This document shows positions 8,622-17,448 of a stretch of DNA of 43,552 bases, in pieces (the stretch's first letter is position 1; every line of letters begins with the position of its first letter). Under the pieces are notes generated by a model. That model was not told the DNA's origin. It saw only the letters and a program-made list of their open reading frames with translations, and did not search any database. Origin of the DNA: a virus; the IMG/VR virus record IMGVR_UViG_3300033148_008077, positions 1 through 43,552 of that record. One strand, written 5' to 3'. A program made the translations under genes and the position numbers.

Positions 8622-10090
8622 CAATCTCATTTAATGAAGTGCCTGCAAATATCAGAGTACCTTTTCTGTATGCAGAGTTTGACAACAGTAATGCAGTCCA
8701 GGGACCATCATTACAACCTTACAAGACTCTTATGATGGGGCCTAGGCTTGCAGCAGGTACTAAGGCAGAGGCATCTGTTAGTCTTGTTACAAGTTTTGAG
8801 CAAGCAAAAACATACTTTGGGGCAGGATCTCTCCTCTCTGAGATGTGTAAAAATTATTTATCAGAAAACTCTCTGAATGAGCTTTGGGTTGTACCAATGG
8901 ATGATGCAGGTGCAGGTGTTGCCTCAACTGGATCTATTCTTTTTAGTGGAGCTGTCACAGCAGCAGGTACATTAAGGCTTTATATTGCAGGAAAGAAAGT
9001 TGAGATAGCAGTTGCCAGTGGTGCATCTCTTGCCTCAATTGTATCTGATCTTGTAGATGAAATGGCACTTGATGGTGAGTTTATGGTCACATCAGCAATC
9101 AATGGTGGTGCTCCTGAGCAAATTGATTTTGTTGCAAAAAATGATGGTGAGCCAGGGGATAAGATTGATATCAGATTTAATTATTTTGATGGAGATGAGA
9201 TACCTGCAGGTCTAATTGGGACTCTTACTGCAATGAATGGGGGATCAGGAAATCCTGATGTTGCCACAGTAATTGCTGCTCTTGATGATACTCAGTATCT
9301 TTTATTTGTATCTCCATGGATTGATACTGCCAACGTCTTAGCTATGGAGACAGAGCTTGATGATCGTTTTGGTCCTTTGAGACAAAATGATGGATATTGC
9401 TTTTATGCTGAGAAAGATACTCTTGCAAATCTTGTTACTCTTGGAGATACAAGGAACTCTCAATTCACAATTGTTCACAGAGCATCTGGGCCATCACATC
9501 CTGCAGTACAAGCTGCCTCTAAAGCAGGTGTAGTTGCTGCAAATGCTCAGATAGATCCTGCAAGACCTTTTCAGACTCTTGAAGTTAGATCAATTATGGC
9601 AGAGCAGGACTTTGAAAAATTGACTCTTGCTGAGAGAAATACTCTTTTATTCCATGGGATCGCAACTGATAAAGTTGCTGAGGGTGGTATAGTTATTATT
9701 GAAAGAGTTATTACTACTTACAAGAAAAACTCTGCAGGTGCAGATGACATTAGCTATCTTGATCTTAATACATTATTGACTCTTTCATATTTAAGATATG
9801 ATTTCAGGAATAATTATTTAAGAAAATATCCAAGACATAAACTTGCAAATGATGGCACTCGATTTGGTGCAGGTCAGGCAATCATGACTCCTAAAGTTGG
9901 AAAAGCTGAGGCCGTTGCAAAATTTAGGCAATGGGAGCAACTTGGATTGGTTGAGGATATTGACTCTTTCAAAGAGGGGCTTATTGTAGAAAGGAGTAGT
10001 CAAGATCCTAATAGACTTGATTTCTTACTACCGCCTGATTTGGTTAATCAGTTGAGAGTGACAGGTGTTAAAATTGGTTTTTTACTATAA
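8618..10090 (+). CDS. Contractile tail sheath protein (Mu gpL family)
   Basis: Forms the contractile outer tube of the tail. The 490-residue protein has the conserved N terminus FNEVPANIRVPFLYAEFD and SNAVQGPSLQPYKTLMMG, a central variable domain, and the conserved C-terminal core (LDLNTLLTLSYLRYDFRN, YPRHKLANDGTRFGAGQAIM, then LPPDLVNQLRV). It defines the phage as myovirus-like and is near the length of Mu gpL (495). GGAGG at 8606-8610 precedes the ATG. Confidence 0.94.
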   Translation: MTISFNEVPANIRVPFLYAEFDNSNAVQGPSLQPYKTLMMGPRLAAGTKAEASVSLVTSFEQAKTYFGAGSLLSEMCKNYLSENSLNELWVVPMDDAGAGVASTGSILFSGAVTAAGTLRLYIAGKKVEIAVASGASLASIVSDLVDEMALDGEFMVTSAINGGAPEQIDFVAKNDGEPGDKIDIRFNYFDGDEIPAGLIGTLTAMNGGSGNPDVATVIAALDDTQYLLFVSPWIDTANVLAMETELDDRFGPLRQNDGYCFYAEKDTLANLVTLGDTRNSQFTIVHRASGPSHPAVQAASKAGVVAANAQIDPARPFQTLEVRSIMAEQDFEKLTLAERNTLLFHGIATDKVAEGGIVIIERVITTYKKNSAGADDISYLDLNTLLTLSYLRYDFRNNYLRKYPRHKLANDGTRFGAGQAIMTPKVGKAEAVAKFRQWEQLGLVEDIDSFKEGLIVERSSQDPNRLDFLLPPDLVNQLRVTGVKIGFLL

Positions 10091-10100
10091 GGAGTAAGTC

Positions 10101-10460
10101 ATGAGTAGAGTTGGTGGAATAATTTTTGTAAAGGTTGACGGTGCTCAGTATCGTGCCAAAGGGTCATGGACCTATAATATTGGTCAAGGAAAGAGAGAGG
10201 GGATTGTTGGAGCTGATGGTGTACATGGGTATAAAGAAATGCCACAGATCCCATTTATTGAGGGATCTATTACAGATGATGCTGCAATATCTCTTGAAAA
10301 TTTTCTTAATACCACAGAGGCAACTATTGTCTTAGAGCTTGCCAATGGTAAGATTATTACTCTAAGAGATGCATGGTTTGCAGGTGATGGAAATGTCTCT
10401 ACCGAAGAGGGAGAGCTTGAGGCACGTTTTGAGGGTCTCAGTGGTGAGGAAATTAGATAG
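10101..10460 (+). CDS. Tail tube protein (Mu gpM family)
   Basis: Major subunit of the inner rigid tube under the sheath. The 119-residue product has the family pattern AQYRAKGSWTYNIGQGKREG, VHGYKEMPQIPFIEGSITDD and LRDAWFAGDGNVSTEEGELE. It lies directly after the sheath gene, with ataaggag (10087-10094) as ribosome binding site, and is followed by a strong terminator. Confidence 0.93.
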   Translation: MSRVGGIIFVKVDGAQYRAKGSWTYNIGQGKREGIVGADGVHGYKEMPQIPFIEGSITDDAAISLENFLNTTEATIVLELANGKIITLRDAWFAGDGNVSTEEGELEARFEGLSGEEIR

Positions 10461-10472
10461 TAATTTTAATTT

Positions 10473-10498
10473 GGAGGGAGTTTATCTCCCTCCTTTTT
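10473..10498 (+). terminator. Rho-independent terminator after the tube gene
   Basis: An 8-bp perfect stem (GGAGGGAG at 10473-10480, CTCCCTCC at 10486-10493), a 5-base loop and five T. It probably lowers expression of the chaperone and tape measure genes relative to sheath and tube. Confidence 0.88.
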
Positions 10499-10515
10499 CA
10501 TTTATGGGGGCCTAA

Positions 10516-10788
10516 ATGAAATCAATTTTAGATGAATTAAAAAAAGACAAAGATGGTAAATACATCCTACCTTTATCATCTCCAATAAAATTTGGATCAG
10601 AGACAATCAAAGAGTTTATTATTTCAGAGCCAAAAGCAAGGCACATTAGACATTTACCATCAACTCCAACAACTGATGACATGTTGAAAATATGTGCAGA
10701 GCTTGCTGCTCAACCTGACTCTATTATTGATGAGCTTTCTTTAAAAGATGTGGGTAGGATTACTGAGTTTATTGAAGTTTTCAGTTAA
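10516..10788 (+). CDS. Tail assembly chaperone, short form (gpE/gp41-like)
   Basis: 90-residue protein that in contractile-tailed phages coats the tape measure during tail assembly. It contains YILPLSSPIKFGSETIKEFI followed by a helical C terminus (TDDMLKICAELA, LKDVGRITEFIEVF). The position between tube and tape measure genes is diagnostic. The last codons (GAA GTT TTC AGT TAA) overlap a second frame that opens at 10776 and encodes a GpE'-like domain without its own good start, so a fraction of ribosomes probably shift -1 near the end. Confidence 0.85.
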   Translation: MKSILDELKKDKDGKYILPLSSPIKFGSETIKEFIISEPKARHIRHLPSTPTTDDMLKICAELAAQPDSIIDELSLKDVGRITEFIEVFS

Positions 10789-10925
10789 CCTGGCCATCGG
10801 ATTGGGAGAAGTCACTAGGACTCTTGGCCAGGGTATTTAAATTTCAACCTAGTGAATTATGGGAGATGACTCTAAATGATTTAGAGTTTTGGATGAAAAG
10901 GGCCAAGGAGCAGATAGATGGTTGA
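10776..10925 (+). CDS. Tail assembly chaperone extension (GpE'-like), read by -1 frameshift
   Basis: This frame opens after a stop at 10773-10775 and closes with TGA at 10923-10925. It reads TWPSDWEKSLGLLARVFKFQ, then PSELWEMTLNDLEFWMKRAK and EQIDG. The LARVFKFQPSELWEMTLNDLEFW pattern is that of the GpE family of P2-type phages (split here only to describe it). There is no ATG or GTG with ribosome binding site at the start of the frame, so I infer expression as a fusion. Slipping after TTC at 10780-10782 joins ...IEVF to QLTWPSDW and gives about 136 residues. The tape measure ATG (10918) overlaps its end. Confidence 0.82.
   Translation, partial: SFQLTWPSDWEKSLGLLARVFKFQPSELWEMTLNDLEFWMKRAKEQIDG
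10777..10788 (+). other. Probable -1 frameshift site
   Basis: In the short-form frame the codons are GTT TTC AGT TAA. The run of four T (10778-10781) lets Phe tRNA on TTC re-pair with TTT. The stop directly downstream would leave a shift window of only a few codons. GTTTTC is not a classic X XXY YYZ heptamer, so the exact slip point is inferred from where the two frames can join. Confidence 0.55.
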
Positions 10926-12834
10926 TAAAAACTTACCTGTCAAATGGAAATTTGGAGTTGTTGATAAGCTATCAGGTACAATTGATAAGCTTAAAAGAAA
11001 ATTTCCTGATCTTGCCAGGACAGTAAGAAGATCTAATAATGCTTTTAAAGTCCTTAATAAGAGGACAGAGAGATTTAGTAAGCTATCAACAAAGCTTGGC
11101 AATAAAGCAAAGAGTGCAGGCAAGTCAATGACAGTTGGATTGACTGCACCTATCCTTGCTTTTGGTGCTGCTACCTTAAGGACAGCAGTTAGATTTGAGC
11201 AATCAATGAATAAAGTTGCAGCTCTTACCAAAGCAACAGGAAAACCATTAAATAACATGAGAGAGCTTGCAAAAAAGCTTGGATCTGAGACTCAATTTAG
11301 TGCCTCACAAGCTGCTGATGCCATGTCATTTTTAGGGATGGCAGGATTTAGTACAAATAAAATTCTTGCAGCAACTCCTGGACTATTAGATCTTGCAGCA
11401 GCATCAGGTACAGACTTGGCAAGGACAGCAGATATTGCCTCTAATATAATGGGAGCTTTTGGGATAAAGGCATCTGAGATGAATAGAGTTGCTGATGTCC
11501 TTGCAGCAACAACTGCCTCATCTAATGTCAATATGGAGATGATGGCAGAGACAATGAAAAAAGCAGCTCCAATTGCAAAAAGATATGGTCTATCTCTTGA
11601 GGAGACCTCTGCAGCAATTGGTCTATTAGGAAATGTTGGTATCCAAGGATCTCTTGCAGGTACTACTCTTAATAACATGATGCTTAATCTTGCAGCTCCT
11701 GGGTCAAAAGTTAAAAAGATATTTTCAGAGCTTGGGATAAAGGCCATTGATCCAACAACAGGTAAAATGAGAAAGCTTAATGATATATTAGGTGATCTTG
11801 GTAAAGGCCTGGAGAAGATACCTGAGGCAAAGCAGCTTGCAGTATTAAATGAGGTCTTTGGCAAGAGGGCAGTTGCAGGTGCAGGTGAGCTTTTAACACA
11901 AGCTCTTAAGCTTGGAGATGATGGTAAAAATGCTATATCAAGATTTACTGACTCATTAAATAATTCAGATGGAGCTGCAAAAAGAATGGCAGCAACAATG
12001 AATAAAGGGGCTCCAGGGGCAGTAAAATCATTAATATCTGCTTTTGAGGGACTTCAAATTGCAATAGCTGAGTCAGGTGTATTAGAAATTTTTACTGATA
12101 TTGTGAAAGATTTAACAGGATTTCTTAGGACTATAGCAAAGACAAGTCCTGCTATGATAAAAATGGCAGTAGGTATTGCTCTTGGAGTTGCTGCTTTAGG
12201 TCCTTTATTATTTGGGATAGGCTCATTACTTGTAATGCTCCCATTTGCCTTAAAAGGATTTGTTCTTTTAAGAGTTGGATTGATGTTTTTCAGTAAAGCA
12301 TTACTGCCTCTTATTACAAAGTTTATACCTCTTCTTTTAACAGGATTAAAAGGGATTGCAATATCTCTTTTTGCAGCAGCAAAAGGGGCATTTGCTTTAT
12401 TGATACCATTTGCTCCTCTTATTATAGCAGCAGGACTACTTGCAACAGCAGGTTATTTAATATGGAAAAACTGGCAGCCCTTAAAAGAATTTTTCAGTGA
12501 TTTATTTACAGATCCATTACAGCAAATGAAAGATATGATTGGCTTTGCAAGTGAGCTTGCAAGTAAAGCAGGTGCATTTTTTGGATTTGGTAGTGGTGAG
12601 AGTGAGACAGATAAGAAATTAAAAGCACAAGGCTTTAATATTGATAACGGTAAAGCTCAAGGAAAACCTATTGGAGCTGATACTATTACCAAGAAAACAA
12701 ATGATTTTATGATTAGGCAACAAAAGGCACAGGTAGACGTTAAATTTGCCAACTTGCCCCCTAAGACAATGGTAATGACTGAGGATAAAGACAGCTTGCT
12801 TAATGTCCTCACGGGACCCATAGGAGCTTTTTGA
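10918..12834 (+). CDS. Tail tape measure protein (TP901/Mu gp42 type)
   Basis: Sets tail length and is ejected ahead of DNA. The 638-residue protein has a basic helical N terminus (IDKLKRKFPDLARTVRRS), the conserved core (VRFEQSMNKVAALTKATGKP, LAKKLGSETQFSASQAADAM, GFSTNKILAATPGLLDLAAA, TTASSNVNMEMMAETMKKAA, LLGNVGIQGSLAGTTLNNMM), then several strongly hydrophobic segments (around residues 410-520), expected to cross the host membrane. It implies a rather short tail. ATG 10918 lies inside the end of the chaperone extension, with aaggag upstream. Confidence 0.93.
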   Translation: MVDKNLPVKWKFGVVDKLSGTIDKLKRKFPDLARTVRRSNNAFKVLNKRTERFSKLSTKLGNKAKSAGKSMTVGLTAPILAFGAATLRTAVRFEQSMNKVAALTKATGKPLNNMRELAKKLGSETQFSASQAADAMSFLGMAGFSTNKILAATPGLLDLAAASGTDLARTADIASNIMGAFGIKASEMNRVADVLAATTASSNVNMEMMAETMKKAAPIAKRYGLSLEETSAAIGLLGNVGIQGSLAGTTLNNMMLNLAAPGSKVKKIFSELGIKAIDPTTGKMRKLNDILGDLGKGLEKIPEAKQLAVLNEVFGKRAVAGAGELLTQALKLGDDGKNAISRFTDSLNNSDGAAKRMAATMNKGAPGAVKSLISAFEGLQIAIAESGVLEIFTDIVKDLTGFLRTIAKTSPAMIKMAVGIALGVAALGPLLFGIGSLLVMLPFALKGFVLLRVGLMFFSKALLPLITKFIPLLLTGLKGIAISLFAAAKGAFALLIPFAPLIIAAGLLATAGYLIWKNWQPLKEFFSDLFTDPLQQMKDMIGFASELASKAGAFFGFGSGESETDKKLKAQGFNIDNGKAQGKPIGADTITKKTNDFMIRQQKAQVDVKFANLPPKTMVMTEDKDSLLNVLTGPIGAF

Positions 12835-14027
12835 TGGGATGGAAAGATGAGCTAAGACCTGCCTCTTTCAGAGGCGTTGATTTTTTTATAGATATATCAA
12901 ATTTCTCAACTGGTAGACGTGCAGTACTTCATGAATTTCCAAATAGAGAAGATCCATACACTGAGGATATGGGTAGGATCTCTGAGGGATTTGAGATTGA
13001 GGGCCATATATTAGGTGATGATTATTTTGCAGCAAAAAGATTGCTCCAAGAAGTCTTTACTAGGCAAGGTCCAGGAGAGTTAGTCCATCCATATTATGGG
13101 TCTAAATTTGTACAGGTTGGTGCTGTCAATATCACTGAGTCAAATAGAGAGGGAGCAATTGCAACTTTCTCTGCTAAGTTTTTTGAGGCAGGTGATAATA
13201 GATTTCCAAAAGGTGTCAATGATAAAGGTGCAGTCCTTGATGAGGCAGTTGGTGTTGCTCTTGAAGATGCCAAAGCTGATTTTGATGAAAATTTCTCTAT
13301 AGAGGATCTCCCTGGATTTGCAATTGATAGTGCAAGAGATGCCATTGCCTCAGCACAAGAGACTTTTGATAAAACAACAAAGACCTTTGCAGATGTGAGT
13401 GATGCAGTTGCAGATCTTGCTTTTGCTACCAGGAATTTAGTAGCTGAGACTAACGACTTACTGCAGGCCCCCTCACAGTTGAGTGCTCGGCTACTAGATT
13501 CCTTTGATCTAATGGAGGGTGCTTTTTCTAAGGCAAAAGACAAGACAAATGCTTATGCAACTTTCTTTGCCTTTGGATCAACAGAGCCTGAGATTGTTGG
13601 TACAACTCCAATAAGAGAAAAAGAGAGAAAAAATATAGAGCTCTTTAATAATCTTATGATTATTGCCTCTGTAGTAAAGTCATCCTCTACAGCAATCATT
13701 ACTGAATATGCAAGTTTTGAAGATGCTGAGACCCAAAGAATAAAGATTACAGATGTACTTGAGGAGCAAATTAAACTTGCAGAAAACACTGAGTCATATC
13801 AATCATTGGTAGATATCAAAGCTGCCATTGTTGATGCCCTCCCTGATGTTGACTCTGATCTCCCAAATATAAAAGAGATTACTCTTTATGATGTCACTCC
13901 AAGTCTTGTACTTACTTATGACCTCTTTGAAGATCCAAGAAATGAGCAAGATATTATAGATAGAAATGGGATAAGACATCCTGGATTTATTCCTGCAAAT
14001 GAGACTTTAGAGGTTATTGATGGTTGA
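12834..14027 (+). CDS. Mu gpN-like baseplate/DNA circularisation protein
   Basis: The N terminus (GWKDELRPASFRGVDFFIDI, then GRRAVLHEFPNREDPYTEDM, GRISEGFEIEGHILGDDYF) matches the DNA circularisation protein N-terminal domain of Mu gpN, a tail/baseplate component. The remainder is a long helical region typical of the family. The ATG overlaps the tape measure stop (TGATG), with aggag at 12822-12826. A TTG one codon earlier is less likely as start. Confidence 0.88.
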   Translation: MGWKDELRPASFRGVDFFIDISNFSTGRRAVLHEFPNREDPYTEDMGRISEGFEIEGHILGDDYFAAKRLLQEVFTRQGPGELVHPYYGSKFVQVGAVNITESNREGAIATFSAKFFEAGDNRFPKGVNDKGAVLDEAVGVALEDAKADFDENFSIEDLPGFAIDSARDAIASAQETFDKTTKTFADVSDAVADLAFATRNLVAETNDLLQAPSQLSARLLDSFDLMEGAFSKAKDKTNAYATFFAFGSTEPEIVGTTPIREKERKNIELFNNLMIIASVVKSSSTAIITEYASFEDAETQRIKITDVLEEQIKLAENTESYQSLVDIKAAIVDALPDVDSDLPNIKEITLYDVTPSLVLTYDLFEDPRNEQDIIDRNGIRHPGFIPANETLEVIDG

Positions 14028-15135
14028 TACTCCAAAAGTCAGACATAATCCTACTGTACCATTTGACTATGGTACTCTTTTAAAAGATGCAGCAACTTTC
14101 TATGTAAATAATAAAGTCTATGAGGGCTTTACTAATATTAGTCTTACTAGAAATATGCTCTCTCTTACAGGGACTTTTGATATTACCCTAGTCGATAAAT
14201 GGAGATCTGAGAAAGCTGACTTTGAAATTAAGCCAGGTGACAGGATACATTGCCATCTTGGAAAGCTCCCTCTCTTTGAGGGATGGGTAGACAGATTTTC
14301 TATCAGTCTTTCTACAAGCTCAAGAAATATCTCTTTAAGTGGACGTGATAGGACCTCTGATTTAATTGATTGCTCTATTCAGGGCAACTCTGAATATAAT
14401 GATTTAGATTTTCTTGGCATTGCAACAGAGCTATTAAGGCCATTTAACTTAAAAGCTTTTTCAAATGTAGATGTAGGTAAAGCATTTTCTAAATTTACTA
14501 TTAGGCAAGGTGAGACAATTTTTGAGGCACTGGAAAGAGCTGCAAAAGAGCGTCAATTGCTTTTAATGAGCACTACCCATGGCAATCTATTGATAGACAA
14601 GAAAGGCTCACAGAGAGCAATAGGTGAGTTGATAGAGGGTATAAATGTCCTAAGTGCAAATGCTACCTTTGATAATGCAGAGAGATTTTCTGAATATACA
14701 GTAAAGGGTCAGACTCCTGGAATATTAGGAGGGACCGATGATGCTACAAAGGGCCAAGGGAAATCATTTGATAAAGGGATAAAAAGATTTAGGCCCATAA
14801 TTATTTTGGCAGAAAATGCAGTTGATAAAGATGCAGCACAGAAAAGAGCTGAGTTTGAGTCAAGCTACAGAGCTGCAAATGGGACTAAAGTAAGCGTGAC
14901 AGTCCAGGGATGGAGGCAAAAAGATGGCTCTCTTTGGCAGGCAAATCAAATTATTCATGTAGATATTAGATCAGTAGGTCTTAAGAGTGACATGTTGATA
15001 TCAAGCGTTACATTTACTCAATCTGAAAATGGCAGGACATGTGCTTTTGAATTGATGAGACCTGATGCTTTTGAATTTAAGACAGAGATTAAAGCAGAGG
15101 ATGATCCTCTTTCAAGTATAGGATGGGATGCATGA
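14020..15135 (+). CDS. Baseplate hub protein (Mu gp44/gpP-like)
   Basis: 371 residues with the hub pattern: FTNISLTRNMLSLTGTFDIT, IKPGDRIHCHLGKLPLFEGW, ISLSGRDRTSDLIDCSI, then FTIRQGETIFEALERAAKER and ERFSEYTVKGQTPGILGG. It forms the central hub that holds the spike. The ATG lies inside the end of the preceding gene. Its stop overlaps the spike gene start (ATGA). Confidence 0.9.
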   Translation: MVDTPKVRHNPTVPFDYGTLLKDAATFYVNNKVYEGFTNISLTRNMLSLTGTFDITLVDKWRSEKADFEIKPGDRIHCHLGKLPLFEGWVDRFSISLSTSSRNISLSGRDRTSDLIDCSIQGNSEYNDLDFLGIATELLRPFNLKAFSNVDVGKAFSKFTIRQGETIFEALERAAKERQLLLMSTTHGNLLIDKKGSQRAIGELIEGINVLSANATFDNAERFSEYTVKGQTPGILGGTDDATKGQGKSFDKGIKRFRPIIILAENAVDKDAAQKRAEFESSYRAANGTKVSVTVQGWRQKDGSLWQANQIIHVDIRSVGLKSDMLISSVTFTQSENGRTCAFELMRPDAFEFKTEIKAEDDPLSSIGWDA

Positions 15136-15683
15136 AATTAGAAAATCTTGTTAGATTTTTCAATAAAGCAATATCTCCTTTAAAGAGAAAGGTCCTCCTC
15201 ATGATTGGCAGAGGAGTAATGCTTGCAGTCACAGACTCTGAAAAGATCCAATTAGTACAATTAAGCTTATTAGAGGGAGAGACCAAAGATAAAGTTGAGT
15301 CCTTTGCTCACTTTGGATTTACAAGCAATCCTCCCATAGGATCAGACTGCATCATGCTTTCAGTAGGTGGTAATCGAGAGCATGGGATCATTATTGGCAC
15401 AGAGCATAGAGATTTCAGATTAAAAGATCTCGCATCAGGTGACAGTGCAATATATAATAAGAATAATAAATATATCTGGCTCAAAGGGGATGATATTGAG
15501 ATTGCCCTCTCTAAGCTTAAGATTGAAAATGACTCAAATGAATTGATGGCAGTTTTGTCTGAATGGATGGAGAAAGTCATTAGTGGAAAAGTTGTGACAG
15601 CAATAGGACCTCAACCATGGACTCCTGATACTCTGGCACAATTAGATGCAGTTAAAGTGAAAATGGACTCTTTCAAGGTGTAA
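15132..15683 (+). CDS. Baseplate spike protein (Mu gp45-like)
   Basis: Membrane-piercing tip of the contractile tail. The 183-residue product has the OB-fold family segments VLLMIGRGVMLAVTDSEKIQ, SFAHFGFTSNPPIGSDCIML and SVGGNREHGIIIGTEHRDFR, followed by a C-terminal beta-helix-like stretch. ATG 15132 overlaps the hub stop; an in-frame ATG at 15123 lies inside the hub gene and is less likely. Confidence 0.9.
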   Translation: MKLENLVRFFNKAISPLKRKVLLMIGRGVMLAVTDSEKIQLVQLSLLEGETKDKVESFAHFGFTSNPPIGSDCIMLSVGGNREHGIIIGTEHRDFRLKDLASGDSAIYNKNNKYIWLKGDDIEIALSKLKIENDSNELMAVLSEWMEKVISGKVVTAIGPQPWTPDTLAQLDAVKVKMDSFKV

Positions 15684-15685
15684 AT

Positions 15686-15895
15686 ATGGCAATGGATGCC
15701 TCAGTAATGGCAGGACTAATAGTAGATAATATAATTATCGTAAATCCTGCTGCAGTAAAAGCTGAATTACTCACATATTGGGAGCCGATCTGCCAAGGAT
15801 TTATAGATCATTTAACAGATGATGCTGAGGTCCTCCCTGGTACTCTTAAAGACAGCACAAGTGCAACTATTACAGGTACAGGAGAGCTCTCATGA
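15686..15895 (+). CDS. Small protein between spike and gp46 genes, unknown
   Basis: 69 residues, start ATG 15686 two bases after the spike stop, end overlapping the gp46-like start (ATGA). It is mildly hydrophobic at the N terminus (MAGLIVDNIIIVNPAAVKAE) and then acidic. The C-terminal ATITGTGELS suggests a strand. The tight coupling on both sides makes it a real gene and probably a small baseplate or chaperone protein; I do not recognise a family. Confidence 0.7.
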   Translation: MAMDASVMAGLIVDNIIIVNPAAVKAELLTYWEPICQGFIDHLTDDAEVLPGTLKDSTSATITGTGELS

Positions 15896-16344
15896 GTGAT
15901 ATGGGATTATTTATTATTGATAATTGCTTTGATCTCAAAGTCCTTGATGGAGACCTTGCAAGTGATGATGGTCTTGAGACAGCAGTTGCCATAAGTTTAT
16001 TTACAGATAAAAGAGTGACAGATGAAGAGCTCCCCTTTGGCCATAAGACCAAAAAAGGTTGGTGGGGAGATATGTATCCTGAGATTGATCTTGATAAGAT
16101 TGGCTCCAGGCTATGGACTCTTGATCCTGGAAAAAGGACTAATGATACCTTGAGAAGATCTGAGGACTTTGCAAAAGAGGGTCTTAAATGGATGCTTGAG
16201 GATGGTATTGCCAATACCATTAATGTCAATTCAGAGTATAATGAAAATATGCATCTCATAATTAATATAGAGATTATAAGACCTGATGGGCTTACATCTA
16301 GTTTTGAAGTTTTATGGGATGCTCAAGAGATAAGGAGATCTTAA
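15892..16344 (+). CDS. Baseplate wedge protein (Mu gp46-like)
   Basis: 150 residues with the gp46 pattern: GDLASDDGLETAVAISLFTD, ELPFGHKTKKGWWGDMYPE, LGSRLWTLDP-like (IGSRLWTLDPGKRTNDTLRR) and AKEGLKWMLEDGIA. It is the equivalent of the T4 gp25-type wedge component. It directly abuts the gp47-like gene. Confidence 0.93.
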   Translation: MSDMGLFIIDNCFDLKVLDGDLASDDGLETAVAISLFTDKRVTDEELPFGHKTKKGWWGDMYPEIDLDKIGSRLWTLDPGKRTNDTLRRSEDFAKEGLKWMLEDGIANTINVNSEYNENMHLIINIEIIRPDGLTSSFEVLWDAQEIRRS

Positions 16345-17448
16345 ATGGCATTTACAAGGCCTACACTTGATCAATTGATTGATAGAGTAAAGACCGATAT
16401 TAAAGGCGGTCTTGATCTCACAACTATTCTTAGGAGATCTTTTCTTGGAGTAATTTCAAGAGCTCTTGCAGGACTTTCTCATTTACTTCATGGGTATTTA
16501 GATTGGATATCTTTACAGGTTTTCCCTGATACAGCAGAGAAAGAAAATCTTGATAGATGGGCATCTATTTGGGGAGTGCAAAGAAAAGAGGCAACATTTG
16601 CTGAGCTTGAAATTACTATCACAGGTAATGAGGGTGGTGTTGTACCAATTAATACAATTTATCAAAGAGAGGATGGGGTCCAATATCATTTGGATGCTGA
16701 GGTAATTATCCCTGTAGGATTATCAATCACAGGTAAAGTTATTGCAGAGGATAGCGGCTCAAATAGTAATTTACTTGTAGCTGATGCCATCTCTCTTTTA
16801 TCCCCAATATCAAATATTGATAGTGATGCTGATATCTCAGCAATAGTAATTGAGGCAGATGATACTGAGTCAGATGACTCTCTTAGGGCAAGATTAATTA
16901 CCAGACTTCAATTGCCTCCTCTTGGAGGATCTGTCAATGATTATGAGCAATGGGCACTTGAAGTTACAGGAGTGACAAGGGCATGGGTTTTACCTATTCA
17001 TCTAGGGGCAGGTACAGTTGGTGTCAGTTTTGTTGAGGATGATGAAATCCCTATAATCCCATCAGCTCCAAAGGTCCAGGAGGTTGATGATTATATTGAT
17101 GTAAGGAGACCTGTCACAGCTTTAGTGACTGTCTTTGCACCAACAGCGGCCCCAATGGATCTAAATATTAAAATTAAGCCTAATACAACTGAGGTGCAAG
17201 ATAATATTACTAATGAGCTTGAGGACCTTGTAAAGAGAGATGCTTCTCTTGCAGGTGCTTACAAGTCTCCAAGTGAGACCCATGATGGCTCTATACTTTT
17301 ATCAAAAATAAATCAAGCAATTAGCATTGCAGTAGGAGTTGAGGATCATGAAATTGATACCATCAATGCAGCTCCCCCTGCCAATGTTGTACCATCGAGT
17401 GGTGAGCTTGTTACATTAGGGACGATTACATGGCAAACTCTAGCGTAA
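16345..17448 (+). CDS. Baseplate J-like protein (Mu gp47-like)
   Basis: 367 residues. Conserved pieces are RPTLDQLIDRVKTDIKGGLD, GLSHLLHGYLDWISLQVFPD, ENLDRWASIWGVQRKEATFA and AGTVGVSFVEDDE. It forms the baseplate wedge that transmits the contraction signal. It overlaps the gp48-like gene by 19 bases. Confidence 0.94.
   Translation: MAFTRPTLDQLIDRVKTDIKGGLDLTTILRRSFLGVISRALAGLSHLLHGYLDWISLQVFPDTAEKENLDRWASIWGVQRKEATFAELEITITGNEGGVVPINTIYQREDGVQYHLDAEVIIPVGLSITGKVIAEDSGSNSNLLVADAISLLSPISNIDSDADISAIVIEADDTESDDSLRARLITRLQLPPLGGSVNDYEQWALEVTGVTRAWVLPIHLGAGTVGVSFVEDDEIPIIPSAPKVQEVDDYIDVRRPVTALVTVFAPTAAPMDLNIKIKPNTTEVQDNITNELEDLVKRDASLAGAYKSPSETHDGSILLSKINQAISIAVGVEDHEIDTINAAPPANVVPSSGELVTLGTITWQTLA

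Noticed and set aside
11292-11864. 190-residue open frame on the minus strand
   Set aside because: Antisense of the tape measure gene, which has strong family similarity. No independent support.
13094-13543. 149-residue open frame on the minus strand
   Set aside because: Antisense of the gpN-like gene; Ala/Ser-rich shadow frame.
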